From: Desarmillaria ectypa
Taxonomy: Eukaryota; Basidiomycota; Agaricomycetes; Agaricales; Physalacriaceae
Direction: 5' to 3'
Assembly (NCBI GenBank): GCA_030407005.1
Contig: JAUDYN010000003.1
Location: 806,001 to 870,000, forward strand
DNA: 64,000 bases
The translations under genes and the position numbers were made by a program. Shown here piece by piece: positions 1 through 12,553 of this stretch; the stretch's first letter is position 1, and every line of letters begins with the position of its first letter. The notes below the pieces were generated by a model. That model made no database searches. It was not told the origin of the DNA and saw only the letters and a program-made list of their open reading frames with translations.

Positions 1-3000
1 CTGTTGTTGCTTCGTTAGGGCCAGCAGATGAGTATCGCGATCCCTTGGATTTTTGTTGGACAACAACAATGAAGATGAATGAAATTAACTTCGCACCGGT
101 AGTTGTCGTGCTTGCGGCCATAGTGGTACTTTCAGTAAGCGTCGCGCTGTGCCCTTCCGCACGACACTGACTGTGCTTTCATAGCTAACGATCTGGTTTC
201 CAATCGCACTCCGTAGTGTCATCAAGCATTCTGTCCCCAAAGTTGATCGATATACTGGCTTGGGCAGGCTGAGAAATAGCGTGGATCTTGATGGAGAGTA
301 CCATCGACTCTTAGCTCGGGATCAAAACCCGTTTGCATTTCTTTATAGCGGTAAGCATGCCAATTATCAGCCATTGGTGCTCTTTTGACTTTGAAGGCGC
401 CAGGTTATCGTCGTGGTTGGGGAACTTACCAGTCCACTTACCTCTTCGCCAAATTTAACACGCTTGTCATCATCGCGGTCATTGATCCTGACAATTGCCT
501 GTTTCGATCCTTTTCTCGTTCTACCATCTCCATCGTCCGACAAGTATTGCTCCTGATTTCCACTATCGGGTTCTTCCTGGCTCAATGCATCTTTGCGCCA
601 TTTCTTGATCCGGTCAATAATGCCAGCGAATGGACATCCAGGCTGAATTATGTGGCCACGGCTACTATTGCTTTGCTGGTAGCTCTCGACGTTCCTGGGC
701 AAAATATTTACAGCGTGTATCTGCTCTATATGTACGTGTCAAACCTTTTCCACAAAGACATGGCTCAACGGGGTTTTTAGAATTTATATCATCACTTATG
801 GATTAAGCATATGTGAGTCTAATTCCGCTATGGGAACGACACCGTAAACCCGTTTTCTAGATTTTACTATAATTAATTTGGGTCCTGTACGTCGGGTGGT
901 CAAGAGTAAATATACTTAACATGTTTGATACATCTGGAACTAACACGCCCTAGGGCTCACGCGCAGGATAGATTTCAGTAAGTCACGTAGCCGTCATATA
1001 TTTGCGTACTGATGCAAGTCTACAGGCATTGATATTTTTTCTCCCCGGTAAAGAGACTTAGTATTTCTTTGGTTCAATCCAACTAAGCATGCAATCCTGC
1101 AGACTGGATCTTTCCCCTCTCTCTCCCCACACCAGGCGACGCATATGGCAAGAATCAATCACAGCGCTATTATTAACAAGTCCCGAGTGTAGGATCCCCG
1201 CGAAGCAGCGCATGGTGTATGCCCAGGCTCGAGACTCCGAATTCCCGCCATATCTTCTGAAATTCCGCGGAACGCCTGCCGAAAGACACGCAGAGAATCT
1301 CAAGGTAAAATAAAAATTCACAACAAAGTGGATGTGATCGATGACCTCTGGATTAGATTTTACGCGAAATCGGTTCGCTCAAGTATAATAAGGCATCCGC
1401 GTTGTTATCTGGGCCAGATTACGAGTGGTTTAAGAAACTAGAGTCCCAGATACAGAAACACTTCATCGGCCCCGACTGCTATTGGAAACCATCTGAAACT
1501 AAGCCAGAATTAGTAGGATGCGCTAACTTCTTCGGCAACGCCTGGTGGATACCCTTTCCTCCTACGCTGGTTTGTTTTATATGCGTCCATAATTTATCGA
1601 TTTTCTAATGTCACTCACCACCTAGGTGCTTCGCTACGACAGCGGTTCATACGCTGTTTTACAAGAAGTAGCTGATCTTGAAGCGTATATATCCCAGAAT
1701 TCTTCTCACAGCATTCGCGGACGGCGGCATATACGACTGTCACTTAGAGCACTTGACGGACAGGTGGTCAAGTGGCCGTACGAGCATATAACGGTGAAGC
1801 GCTGCCTTTATTAATTCTCGAGCTGGCTGGTCTGACATCTTAATAGCCCATCGGATCGCAATCTCCTTTATCTTGGGGTCGTAGAAGATACACTACCCAG
1901 TCTTCAACCCATTACGATTATTGCGTTCTACGAATCAAGCGCCGTGGTCATCTAGCCTGGCAGGGCCTTCAGTTAGGAAGCGGTTTTGATATACGACTGG
2001 CTTACTCAAAGAAGCTGGACCTTGATGGCAGTGTCATTGGATTAAACGACGATTTCGATCTCACACCGCCGCTTGCCCGCCTTCTCATGTTGAACAGCCA
2101 ACTTATTTCTTCAAGACTTGGATACATCGAAAGTACGTTAGCCAGTTACAGACGGCACCACAGAAGAGAATGTCGCCGGAAATCGGAGGCTCTAACATAT
2201 CGCTTTTTGTCCCATGTCTATGACCATCCGCGCGAGCCTTCGGGCCTTACGGCTAGCTCCATAGAGCTGGAGAAGGATCCACGAGTGCGGGTGTTAATGT
2301 CCGGAAGCGAAGAGGTGTTCTCAGCAGCTTACACTCGCTTTTCGGCTGTATCTGTCAATGAAACGAGTACTTGGTGGTATATATTCTGGGTATGTTTTCG
2401 AAAAGACGCTGTTTTCATGTGATTTACATGCACTCTTAGGATGATCTCTGGCGACGGAATCACGACACTATATCAGGATTAGAGCTTCATGCGACTGACT
2501 TCAATCCATATTACCCAACATCTATTGCCTACACTCCTCTTCCTCGAGCAGCGCTGGAGACATTTCTCACTCAGCGAGGTCTTCTATCAAAGTCGCCGCG
2601 CTGGGGCGATTTCTTCCACCCTGGCTTTTTGAATAAACTATACCTACGTCTGAATGAAACAGTATTCCGTGGGTCCAGTAGAGTGTGTCTCTTTTTTCGA
2701 CCTGCTATATAATTTCTCATGTTCCTGCAGGCAATTTTATTCCACATTGGACAGGACCACTCAGAGTTAGACATGGAAGATATAGATCTTGACACTTTGG
2801 TTCAACCTTCAACGTTAGGCACAGGAGGTGGGACAGATCATGACAATTCCTCCATTCAGGCTAGGCCTGCATATAGGTGGGAAGGCTTGCTTAGCGATCC
2901 TGTGCTCAGGGGGTCCAGACTAAGGAAGAATTTCCTTGCCAAGCTTGGTGCGTGGATGGGTATAACTCCACTGTGGAGATCTGGGGTACCGTCGCCGGGC

Positions 3001-3105
3001 CTTTCACTCGACGTTCGGATGGAAAATGGACGATACGTGCTGCTCGATGATGGTTCCAGCTTTAGGGGGAGCCACGTCGATAGCGTGAAGCTTGATAACT
3101 TATGA
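1..3105 (+). CDS. Agaricomycete-type multi-exon membrane protein, function unknown (5' end outside window)
   Basis: The gene enters from the left edge and ends at TGA 3103-3105. Spliced reading gives a hydrophobic helix near 70-134, then (385-780) a segment starting GYRRGWGTYQS with about three further helices around VRQVLLLISTIGFFLAQC and NYVATATIALLVALDV, then a soluble C-terminal part. Likely introns include 135-184, about 732-780 and about 1304-1355; each restores a continuous frame. Motifs RRIWQESITALLLTSPE, GTPAERHAENLK and LLSGPDYEWFKKLESQ match, from memory, a large Agaricomycete protein family with no assigned role. The C-terminal half (about 2087-3105) is soluble and mixed charged, ending in a beta-rich stretch. 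Exon edges between 780 and 1090 are not resolved. I do not know a function; membrane location is inferred from hydrophobicity. Confidence 0.6.
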
Positions 3106-3225
3106 TAATGATTGAACGACCTATAACGAGGATTGTATCATAGCGATTTGATCACATCAATATCAAAATACTGTGACACCATCAGCTAAGCAGCCGTAGG
3201 CCAAGTGGAGCAGACAATGAAGAAG

Positions 3226-5138
3226 TCAGGCAATGATGCAATAATCTAGGATAAAATGTTTCTCTGCCAGCGTTGGAGAAACATCCTGAGGCTCTCTTTC
3301 GACGATCCACTTGGCCTTGAACTCCTCCTCCAGGGGAAGGAAGTCCTCCACCGGCGTATGACCTGCCGCTATAGCGTCAACTAGCACAGAAGGTAATTCG
3401 GCTTGCTCAAGCACAGACAGATGAATCGTTTCGTTGGTAATGCTGTTAACGCTCAGAGGCAATTTGCGCTCCGTGGCGAAAAACAAAGACGACACGCCTG
3501 TTCTAGGGCTAATCGCGATCAGTCAATGAAAACAGGGAAAACATAATCGCTTACTTGTGCGGCTTCTGAGCACCCCAAGGTGCAACAGGCGAAGGAACAG
3601 AGCGTAGATATTCCATGTCTAGGGACAACATATCCTGAATGTTAGCCTACCAGTGTTAGGTCAGCTTTATTTTAAGACGCTGATGCTCTGATTCTTACCG
3701 CCATCCAAATCAATGCTATATCTGCCAGGTCGTGATCTCGATATCCTCCTCCTATCTACAGAAAAAAGTTGGATAAGAACTTGAAAAGGGATCAGTGCGA
3801 TGGCTTACATCCGAATGGCACCCTAAGGACCATTTACTTCTTCACATTTTCGCGTACAATATATATTCAGGGGACTTACCACCAAACCAGCACTGATAGA
3901 CAGTCAAGTCAGATAAAAAAGACGTAGCTTTTTAGCGATAGTTGCCCCACCTGTTTAAGGATCTGCCCTTTACTGAGACCTTCAGGCGCTCGCTCATACT
4001 TTGCACAATCCTTTGATACCAACAAAAAAAAAAAGTCAGAAGAATAACGACACCCGGAGACAGGCTTGTTCTTACGAAATCTCGGCGCGTTTCATTCAGC
4101 GCTAAAGCGTGGTATGCCCGTTTGATATGTTCTCCCAAGACTCTGTCAGGAAAGCCAAATATCTCTCTCGCTTTCTTGAGATTGAGAGTAAGCTCGTCAG
4201 GAAGCCCGAGGGAACCGACAGTTTCGAATACGCCGACGCATCTAAGTCGAATATAAGTAGACAGTACCGAAACCGGTATAAGTCAATATTCACTTGATGG
4301 AAAATGGAGTATTAACACGCTGCATCCCAAGTGCATCTGGTTTCGTAAAAGCATGCAGTTCATCTCTCAGTAACCGTCGCTCTTTTAAACAAATAATGAG
4401 TTTCAACACTTTTGAGATAATTGGATAAACATGCCCGTTTCGTCGTCACTTTTAGCAAGACGTTGGTAAGCAATAAAGATTCGAGCAAAGTTATCCATGT
4501 CTCTGCGGTCGAGGAGACCGATGGCTCCCTGAAAAATGGGATACAGGTACATTAAGGCCGAAGAGAATAGCAAGGTCGCCTACAATGAACATGGCTACCA
4601 TACGCGCCGTATAGGCACCCTACAGAGAGTTTTCAACAGGAATCAAGGGACTATCTGCTTGGCTAGTTTTCCTCACCCTCGAAAATCCGAATAGAAATAT
4701 CTAAAGGCAATAAGCAGATGCGTCAGGTGTATGAAATGCTTCCATACCTCGTCACCTGGAAAATAGTTCCTGAGAGCGGCTCAGCGGCTCCGCGTCCAGT
4801 AAAGGAGAGGAGAGAACGAACAGAGCAATAAAGGCATAGACTTCCTCTACTTTATCAGCTGGAGACGGTGCGATATCAGAGCGTGGCTGGAGCATTGAGA
4901 ACAGAACAGGTACCTAAAGATCCTCCAGTGGTCGCTTCGAGGGAAACACATGAGAATGAGTGTTCGGGATAGAAATGACCTTGCTTATTACCATCGATAT
5001 ATTCATCATAGAGGTTTCCCTCGGAACCTATTCCGGATTGATAGAACACAATTTGCTGTATTGGCGGATCGGATCTAGTATCTTCGTTCGTGATTGTTCT
5101 TGCGAGTCTCTATAGCGTCAATTGCAACAGTGTTACAT

Positions 5139-5174
<36 letters not shown>

Positions 5175-5408
5175 TGTTACCAGTGTATTTGTATATAACA
5201 AACGATCCTGCGTTAACACGCCTAGATGGGGTGAGTAAGCAGGCAGCTGAGAAAGGCCTAAAGACCAACCATCCTGCCATGTCCTAATTATAGTTTGTTC
5301 TGTCAGAGCGAACGTAGTGGGCTCCAAGAAGTTCACCTACCCATCACAGCAAACTATCAGCCTCTTTCTATTGTGCACGTTGTCAGCTGCAGCTTTAGAC
5401 CGGCTCAT
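3226..5408 (-). CDS. DUF2235 (Tle1-like) alpha/beta hydrolase domain protein
   Basis: A multi-exon gene whose spliced product shows the complete DUF2235 signature. The start at 5408 reads MSRSKAAADNVHNRKRLIVC and continues into CDGTWQDGW across an intron. Next come YTNTLRLARTI, QQIVFYQSGIGSEGN, the nucleophile elbow FLFGFSRGAYTAR, VFETVGSLGLPDEL, KRAYHALALNETRRDF and CHSDIGGGYRDHDL, which carries the likely catalytic Asp. The C-terminal part (exon 3226-3495) is less conserved. The family shares its fold with bacterial type VI phospholipase effectors (Tle1); fungal members are common but their substrates are mostly unknown. The second intron holds an (AG)n microsatellite. All key motifs are intact, so it is probably functional. 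Lipase activity is inference from the fold only. Confidence 0.82.
5142..5172. repeat. (AG)n dinucleotide microsatellite
   Basis: About 15 AG units in a row on the plus strand. They lie within the intron of the DUF2235 gene that joins YTNTL to RLARTI, so on the transcribed strand the intron carries a long CT tract. Confidence 0.95.
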
Positions 5409-6136
5409 TGGAAGGAATCATGGAAAATTCACTCACAAAGGAGGCTTTTTAAGCTACAGCTGATACTGTGTGTTCGATTATCCAGCATCCATACATGACG
5501 GCGCCGATCACACAGCCTACCGCTCCCGTCATTTGTCACTCAGTCGCCGCTTGTCTTCGCCGCTTTCATTTTATTTGGCGTGCATCTTATTTCTCGACAA
5601 TATGACATGGGTCCTGTCCTTCCTTAGCCGGCGTATCTTCAGAGAATCGTACCTGTTCCTTCTGCTCATTTCACACCCAAGACTTTGGCAAGGTCGTGCA
5701 ATATAGATGGGAAGACGTCCAGAATATATCACAAGGAAGTTATGCTTGAGATTCGTTGATAAGGTGACATGGAGAATGCGGGTTGGTCTGAGCGGCTACG
5801 TTGGACCGTTCATCGACGAGTGCGAATGACAGCAGTTCACTGGCAAATGGTCAAGAACTTACGATGTCCCATGGCCTATCGAACGAGACCTGCGATCGCT
5901 TGCGATACAAATGTATCGGCATGGGAAAATTGTGCGACTGCGGCAATAACATAGCCTCACCTTTAGGAATAGGCGAAACAAAATGGAATTGTTTAAGGTC
6001 AAGGATACATAAACCTAGCTATATGCATCAGCTGATGCAACGGAGCCACCTCCGCCAAACACTTACAGATGCGATTGATCGTTGTGCCATATGTATTCTA
6101 ACTTGCATGAATGTCCAATGTTGACTCTATACACTG
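5409..6136. other. Intergenic region, no gene seen
   Basis: This 728 bp stretch lies between the start of the DUF2235 gene and the stop of NUS1, both on the minus strand. Short open frames on the plus strand show no domain, no splice-supported extension and no family resemblance. It should hold the DUF2235 promoter and the NUS1 3' UTR. Confidence 0.6.
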
Positions 6137-7297
6137 TTACTTTCCAAAGCGCATCCCAGCACTTGCGAACTCATCAAGGGCCTCCCTGAATACCATCTCC
6201 GTTAGTGGAACGGGCCATCTGGCAGAGTAGAATCTCTGAGGGAGGACCCAAGTTACCCAAGCCGCATGTCGTTTAATGTGTCGATTATGGCTGGGGAGAC
6301 ATCAGACGCCGGGAAATCCTGTACAATCAAAGAGAACCAACTATATTTCAGTAAGTCTTGTTTGCCAAGGAGGAAATCCGTGCAGTTCTAGTGGTGTGCG
6401 GTTGTATTTAGATGGAGACATCGGGTGGACAATCATGAGATCAGGCGGAGGAAGTCCTTCCTTTCCTACAGACAACGATGATATCAACAATAGAAAAAAA
6501 GGTATAAACTGTTACATACCCTCGAGTCTCTGACCCAACTCCCCAACCGAAAGTTTAAAGTTGTTGGTAGATACTTTTGAATAAGAGAGCTCTAATTTGC
6601 AAATGGAATGCGCAGCCGCAGCAATAGTGGGTTTAGATGATGATGAGGAAACCAGGTACAATGTCATTGGTCCAGGTGGATTTCGCGCGGCTACGAAGAT
6701 GTTGGTACAAGAGGTAAACGACCATCGACATGTGTACGCACCTGTATGTCTCCGTCGCCCAGTCCTGGGCTCCGCAACACAAGGCTGAAGAAGGGATATG
6801 ACCGTGCATGGATTCACTTCTGGAATATGTTCTGGAGAGATTGGCCGGGAGGTTGGCTCCGAGAGCGGAGGTGTTGGGGGGTATTCATGGTCCATGGCGG
6901 CAGTTTTGCAAGGTTGCGACAACAGCGCTATATGGTGACGAATGGTGGTAGCTGATGCCTGGAGTAACCCTATGTGCAGTGAGAACGTTGTCCCGTCCGT
7001 ACATCAAAGAGCATACATACCTTCACTGTCATATAGAGTAACCTTTTCAATGCCCAATTCACGACACCAGTCTATCGTTCTGCAGACGCTTTCTAATAGA
7101 CATGCATGGGTAATGTCTGAATGTATGTCGAGGTCTGGAACGAAAATCACGGCCAAGTGTTTGGGTATACGGCGACGCGTTGCTGTGAGAGGAAGGGGCG
7201 AAACAAAATTGAAATGTTGCCAGCACGAAGATAAGAAGACGGTAATGGAATATAATGAATGAATCAAACAAAGGAAGAGAAAAGCCACGACGGCCAT
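6137..7297 (-). CDS. NUS1: Dehydrodolichyl diphosphate synthase complex subunit NUS1 (NgBR homologue)
   Basis: Non-catalytic cis-prenyltransferase subunit that pairs with Rer2/DHDDS in the ER to make dolichol precursors for N-glycosylation. The N-terminus has a hydrophobic anchor (about residues 1-30) followed by RRRIPKHLAVIFV and the hallmark CRTIDWCRELGIEKVTLYDSEG. Later exons give a proline-rich linker (PPTPPLSEPTSRPISPEH), a central block with LYLVSSSSSKPTIAAAAHSI and LSVGELGQRLEG, then LPPPDLMIVHP. The product ends MRFGK, matching the conserved C-terminal RxG motif that completes the active site of the partner subunit. ATG 7297 is the first in-frame start after an upstream stop. Introns are at least four. 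The next upstream gene on this strand is PCM1, also in sugar-nucleotide/glycosylation metabolism. Confidence 0.87.
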
Positions 7298-7517
7298 CGT
7301 GGCATTGAAGAAGAGAAATTTGTCAAGGTGCGCGGTGCAATCTGGTACCGGCTATTTCCTGACGTAAATTTGGTGACGTGTGACCACGTACGGGCCTAAA
7401 TTGGGGCAGCTAAATTGACCATTGAAAACTTCAAAGTTAAAACTGCTACCCAGTACAACTATTATGTCCATTCCATTGCTATTCAAACTTGAAAATTTAT
7501 CGACAGCATCCCCCATC

Positions 7518-9427
7518 TTATAAAAATTCTTTGGGTCGCTGAGCAGTATCCCCACCAGCTTCATCGTAGACGAGTCCTCCCACTCTAAATGCAAGTTCTA
7601 TTCATAGGGATTGGAAAGTGTAAACTTTCAAAATAAAAAGAGCACTCACCATCAGCTTGGGCGCGTATAGCAGCTTCTGCGTATACTCTAACAACGTCCT
7701 CCGTGCCGCTAGGCCGAACAAAAGACCGGCCACCTTGATACAAGTTGACCAGCTCCTCAATCTTTTGCTGGAGCCCTGGAGGGCTAACGAGACGCCGTTC
7801 AGCATCTTCCGTACGGAATGCATTCCGGTCACCAACGACTACTTTGACAAGGCGGTTGGGCAGATCCACATAGAGCGAGTCCCACTCGACACCTGTGTAA
7901 GATTTGTGGGCAAGGACAACTTCAACGAGAAGCATATCGGACAGTGCATCCCCAACCGTCTGATTGATCAATTCGGTCAAGCTGATCAAATGTTCTAGAG
8001 CTCCGGACTGGGCAGGTGACAGAGGTTGATGTGATTTTAACGTTGCCAGCGTTGTGCTCGAAAAGAGAACGGTACCATGTCCATTGGCTTCGAAGTACAC
8101 ACCAATGTCATAGTGCTCCGCGGCATGGTGCAGGTGTTTCACGCCGGTAGGCACGCATTTGACAGGAAGGCGCTTCGTTCTTCGATAAGTATGTGAAATC
8201 TGTGGGTCGGAGAACAACGTACTTCAAGGAGGTACTTTGTCGAAGCCCCATTGGCATAAGCCGTTTGTACGATGCCGACCTTGATCTCGTTTTCAAGACC
8301 CGCGAGTTTCACGAGGTCGACAATAAAAGCAGCAACCAGCGCCGCAATTTTATCCCCGTCGAGCATGTGGAAATGACCGCGTTCATCGAGGTAATAGTAT
8401 ATTAGGCGATCAGCATCACCGTCAAGACTGCAAGCGCGTTCGCCAGGCTGCAATTTGTCGGCTAACGATGGTGGGAGTTTTTGTGTCGTCTTCACAAAAT
8501 CTGCACCGCAGTTCTTGTTCAAGACTCCAAGAGTGGTTGTCGCGGTATTCGCCAAAGAAAATGATAGGGTATCGCCTAGGCATTGGGATAATTGTGAGGC
8601 AGCAATGGCACCGACACCATTGGCGCAATCAATGAGCAGCGGTGGCGGTGTCGGTCTCCCGGCCTGAAGAGAGATGACATTGATGCAGATATAATACTGA
8701 AAGGGATACGCACGATGAGTTTCTTGAAAGCACCGCTGAGCTTCCCAAAGTAGCCTTCTTCCGAGTCAACCCCGTACGAGTCCTCTGTGCCCTTGGTGTT
8801 GATAGCTCGGACCAAGTAATGCAAAATCGGGGTGGTAGTGACACCGGCGTTTCTCCCATCGGCACCAATAGCCTTGAAACCGTCCTCCAAAGCGGCTACG
8901 AGTGCCGGCCCGGACGGCCGCGTATCTCTCGCGTAAACGACGCGAGCTGGCTTCGATAGGTCGATTTTAGCTGTTTGCACAAAGGTCTCTAGAGCAGAGA
9001 CAAAGTCAGCCGATGTCGCGGCGTTGGACAGGACGGTGGCGTGTCCTTCCCACGATGCTTCGAGCATCTCGCCGCGCGGATCAACTATCTTGACGCCGTT
9101 GTCCTGAGGGAGCAACGACTAAGGTCGGACAGTGGTAAGTACGAGGACGGAACGTACATCCTCAGGATTGTGGGACGCTGTAATCATTACCCCAACCGTC
9201 CTGCCATCGAGTTTCTTGCTTCGCAGCGCAGCGATGATGCCTACTCTGAATAGGACAGAGTCCAATACAGATGCCCTGCGATACTGGTGAGTAGATTATC
9301 GTGTATCGACTCGAATCGGAACGTGCAGTGTCCTGAACCCGGCTGTACCATATTGGTAAGTAATATTCTCTAACTTTGGGTGGATATCAGATAGAGATTG
9401 GATTTCTGTGCGAGGAAGAGAGGACAT
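7518..9427 (-). CDS. PCM1: Phosphoacetylglucosamine mutase
   Basis: Converts GlcNAc-6-phosphate to GlcNAc-1-phosphate on the route to UDP-GlcNAc, used for chitin, GPI anchors and N-glycans. The first exon reads MSSLPRTEIQSLSDIHPKLE then YGTAGFRT. The active-site phosphoserine motif ITASHNPEDDNGVKIVDP spans an intron near 9116-9160. The metal-binding region is CSLDGDADRLIYYY; the sugar-binding segment is KCVPTGVKHLHHAAEHYDIG followed by YFEANGHG; the phosphate-binding loop is FVRPSGTEDVVRVYAEA. The last exon is short and ends at TAA 7518-7520. All catalytic motifs are present. It is divergent from SEC17, sharing a 150 bp promoter region that includes CACGTG at 9495-9500. Confidence 0.93.
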
Positions 9428-9494
9428 GCTGCAGCCAACGACGATGAAGCTAAAGTGAAGGAACTGTAGTGTGGGGTTGCACAGGAAATCGCTG

Positions 9495-9500
9495 CACGTG
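9495..9500. promoter_or_regulatory. CACGTG E-box in PCM1/SEC17 divergent promoter
   Basis: Palindromic CACGTG in the 150 bp between two divergent start codons. It is a candidate bHLH (Cbf1-like) site; function is inferred from the motif and its position only. Confidence 0.4.
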
Positions 9501-9577
9501 GCTATGACGCACTAATTGAGACTCAAACCATCATCACCTCTAATCTAAAGGGCATCGACTCCAGTGCTACTCTTTAA

Positions 9578-10604
9578 ATGCCGTCCAAGTCTCCTGCACA
9601 GGTCTTGTTAGAGAAGGCAGATAAAAAGGCCAACTCATCGACTGGTTGGTTCTCGTCCTCTTCCGCCAAATGGGAAGAAGCCGGAGACCTGTATCAGCAG
9701 GCCGCCAACTCTTTCAAGCTCGAGAAACTTTTCAAGGAGGCTGGAGACTGTTTTTCTAGGGAAGCGGAATGTCGGGAGCAGTGCAAGGAAGACAGCGAGG
9801 CTGCTAATGCATGGTGGAATGCTGCCAAGGCGTACAAGCGCGGATATCCTCAGCGTATGCATCTTTTTCTTGTGTTCTTTCATTCTGCTCATCTGTTTGA
9901 ACATCAGAGGCCATCGATGCACTGACTCAAACAATAACCTTCCTCACCAAGGGTGGACGGTTCCGACAGGCTGCTGATAGGGAGAAGGAAATCGGCCAGA
10001 TATATCTGCAGGAGAACAACGATTTACGGAAGGCATGTGACAGCTACGAACGAGCTGGGGAGTGGTACGCTCAAGAGGATGCCATGGCGTGAGTACCGTG
10101 TCCCGTGCCCCAGGATTGCAGCACCTCATCATTTCGTTGCAGCACCGCAAATGCCTGTTTCAAAGACGCCGCTGATCTGCACGCTGACCTCGAAGAGTAT
10201 CCGCAAGCCATTGCTCGCTACCAAGAAGTCGCCAATCATTCTTTAGGATCAAACCTGACGAAATACAGCGTGAAAGAATACTGGCTACGGGCGGGCTTGT
10301 GTGCTCTGGCTATGAATGTGCGTCCGATGTCGTGTTTTCGACGCCATCTATGCTAATGATACCCCAGGATCCTGTCACTGCCCGGCGAAGTGTGCAGACC
10401 TATACGAACCAGGACATGACATTTGCCTCTACTCGGGAGTGCAAGTTTTTGAATGCCCTGATTGAAGCTATAGAAGCTGGAGATATCGAGGCATATACCG
10501 GAGCTGTGGTGGAATACGACCAGGTCACCAAGCTCGATAACTGGAAAACTAGCATGTTGTTGAAGATTAAGCGAGGCGTCCAGGAGGAACCAGGCCTTAC
10601 CTAG
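9578..10604 (+). CDS. SEC17: Alpha-SNAP, vesicular fusion protein Sec17
   Basis: Adaptor that recruits the ATPase NSF/Sec18 to SNARE complexes so they can be taken apart after membrane fusion. Four coding exons: 9578-9854, 9908-10088, 10143-10317 and 10368-10604, with introns of 50-54 nt. The product is a TPR-like helical array: KWEEAGDLYQQAANSFKLEK, CFSREAECREQCKEDSEAAN, AIDALTQTITFLTKGGRFRQ, KACDSYERAGEWYAQEDAMA, YQEVANHSLGSNLTKYSVKE. The C-terminus reads DNWKTSMLLKIKRGVQEEPG; its acidic and leucine-containing end is the Sec18-stimulating part in this family. Length (about 290 aa) is normal and nothing is missing. Confidence 0.95.
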
Positions 10605-10794
10605 GTATCATGAAAGAGTAGAAATTGTCGTGTAAATTTATGTATGCTAGGACGGCCGTCATTAAATATGTAAGCCGATTTGTGCGGAAAGTTCGTCTTC
10701 CTTTCATCACATTGTGTGACTCGACTACCATGCTTCGAACCACTGCCCTTCATTTTCTTTCTTCACCTGCCACCACCTGCCACTAGAATCCGAA

Positions 10795-12349
10795 ATGTGT
10801 CGTTTTGTTATCTACAAGGGCACGTCTCCCGTCCAGCTCTCACATGTCTGTCTGGATCCCTTGGTCGTTCCCCTGCCGTCTTTGAATTGACTTTCATTAG
10901 CTTCTAACGCGACCATGCCATTCGATAATAAACCAAGCTTTTGACTCTCGTTTACGACTAGATCGCCGGAGACCAATGAATGGAGACGGTTTTGGTGTTG
11001 GTACGTGTCGCGTGTCGCGTGTCGTGTCACTTGCCGTCTTCCCTGATAATTGGACAGGATGGTACGATTCTGTATACGACAAGGAACTTGGTGCCCAACC
11101 TTGCATATTCACGTCTGTCACACCGGTGAGCGTGTGCAGTTCTGTGTAGTCGGTATCTGAAGCTATCCAGGCATGGAACAATATCAATCTCACACGACTC
11201 GCTGAAAAGATCAAGTCGCCACTAGTGTTGTGAGTCGGACACTTTGGCTGCTACCTCGCCTTAACATTCATCACCCTCAAGTGGGCACGTACGGGCTACG
11301 ACAGCGGGATCGTTATCTCTAGACAACTGTCATCCGTTTGTGCACGGAAAGCTTATGGTACATTAATTTCCCCTTTGCATAACAGAATCGTAGCTCACGG
11401 ACGGTCTCTAGTTCATGCACAATGGTGGAATTGCCGATTTTCAACTGATCAAGCGAAAGTTGCAGAGTCAACTACCTGACGTTGCCTTTGATATGGTACA
11501 AGGCAATACAGGTCAGTCAAACCCAAAATTCCCTCCGTACCCTAGTTCACACAGTCCATTAGACTCCGAATGGGCCTTTGCACTCTTCCTGTCAAAGGTA
11601 ATCCGGGTTCTATGGTCGTTCCTTCTCGGTTCCTCACACTCGGCCAGCTTCCAGACCCGAACGCCACCACCTTCAGCTCCCAAACATTGCGAAAGGCGAT
11701 GCTTGACACGATAGCTTCCTTGAATAACTTTGCGGAAGAGGCCGGGATCACTGAGGTTTGCTCGACACTGTATTTCTCGGGGTTCATGGATCTGATTGTG
11801 TTGCTAGCCGAGTCTTATGAACTTTTGTGTAACGGATGGTGACACCGTCATTGCTACTCGATACATTTCATCACGGAAAGATGAAGCAGCTTCTCTGGTA
11901 CATTATGCCTTGTCAAGTTTCTCCCAAAGCAAGGACTGACACGATCGCAGTGGTTTTCGTCCGGCACAACATTCAGTGAATACGCAGACGGCGGTCACTA
12001 TAAAATGTCAAAAGCTGATAAACGAGAAAACATAATTATGGTGTGTGTCTTTCTAACTTGTTCTGCGTAATTTAATATCCTTCCAGATTGCGAGCGAACC
12101 ACTTACGTTTGAGAGAGGCGAGGACCATCTTTGTTGTTCGTGTATCGTGCTTACCCTCCTTCCTTAGCTGATTGGATGGAAATAAAAACCAATACCATGG
12201 TCGTCATTACGCCCAAGATGAATCTCTTACAGATACCGATAATCGACCAATTTTACGTCGCGTCTTCAGATCCTAATTCTGCTCGAACTATCGAGTTTGC
12301 ACGAGAGAAGGGGTTGCTTATGCCTCGCAAGGAGCTATCTTCGCCATAG
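10795..12349 (+). CDS. DUG3: Type II glutamine amidotransferase, DUG3-like
   Basis: The product begins MCRFVIYKGTSPVQLSH; Cys2, exposed after Met removal, is the expected N-terminal nucleophile of class II glutamine amidotransferases. The first intron ends at 10900 and the next exon continues LLTRPCHSIINQAF, RPMNGDGFGVGWY, then HVRATT, NCHPFVHGKLMFMHNGGIAD and GNTDSEWAFALFLS, all hallmark positions of the GATase-II fold. Later blocks include FCVTDGDTVIATRY and IASEPLTFE, ending RKELSSP. In yeast Dug3 works with Dug1/Dug2 in a gamma-glutamyl-transferase-independent pathway of glutathione breakdown. At least six introns. No second domain is fused, which excludes GFAT and PurF. Confidence 0.87.
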
Positions 12350-12553
12350 ATACACTACTGCTATAATATAGGATACTATAATCTTTTTTTGTTGTACATA
12401 CTAACTGGAACATAATTTATCACGGCTCCCATATTGTAAGTAATTGCATCAAGTCACGTTGTTCGACATTCTTTTGTCCCGCGTCAGTTTCTCCGGTGGC
12501 ATGCGTGTACGTTCAAGGCTTTCATCTGTTCAAAACGCGAACTCGTCGACATC

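Noticed and set aside
5133..5200. Coding reading of the AG/CT repeat (Leu-Ser or Arg-Glu repeats)
   Set aside because: It lies in an intron whose removal restores YTNTL-RLARTI of the DUF2235 family.
5409..6136. Small plus-strand genes at 5470-5706 and 5801-6124
   Set aside because: No splice support, motif or plausible composition; treated as chance frames.
7657..7998. Plus-strand frame opposite PCM1
   Set aside because: Shadow of the PCM1 coding exon on the other strand; no family match.
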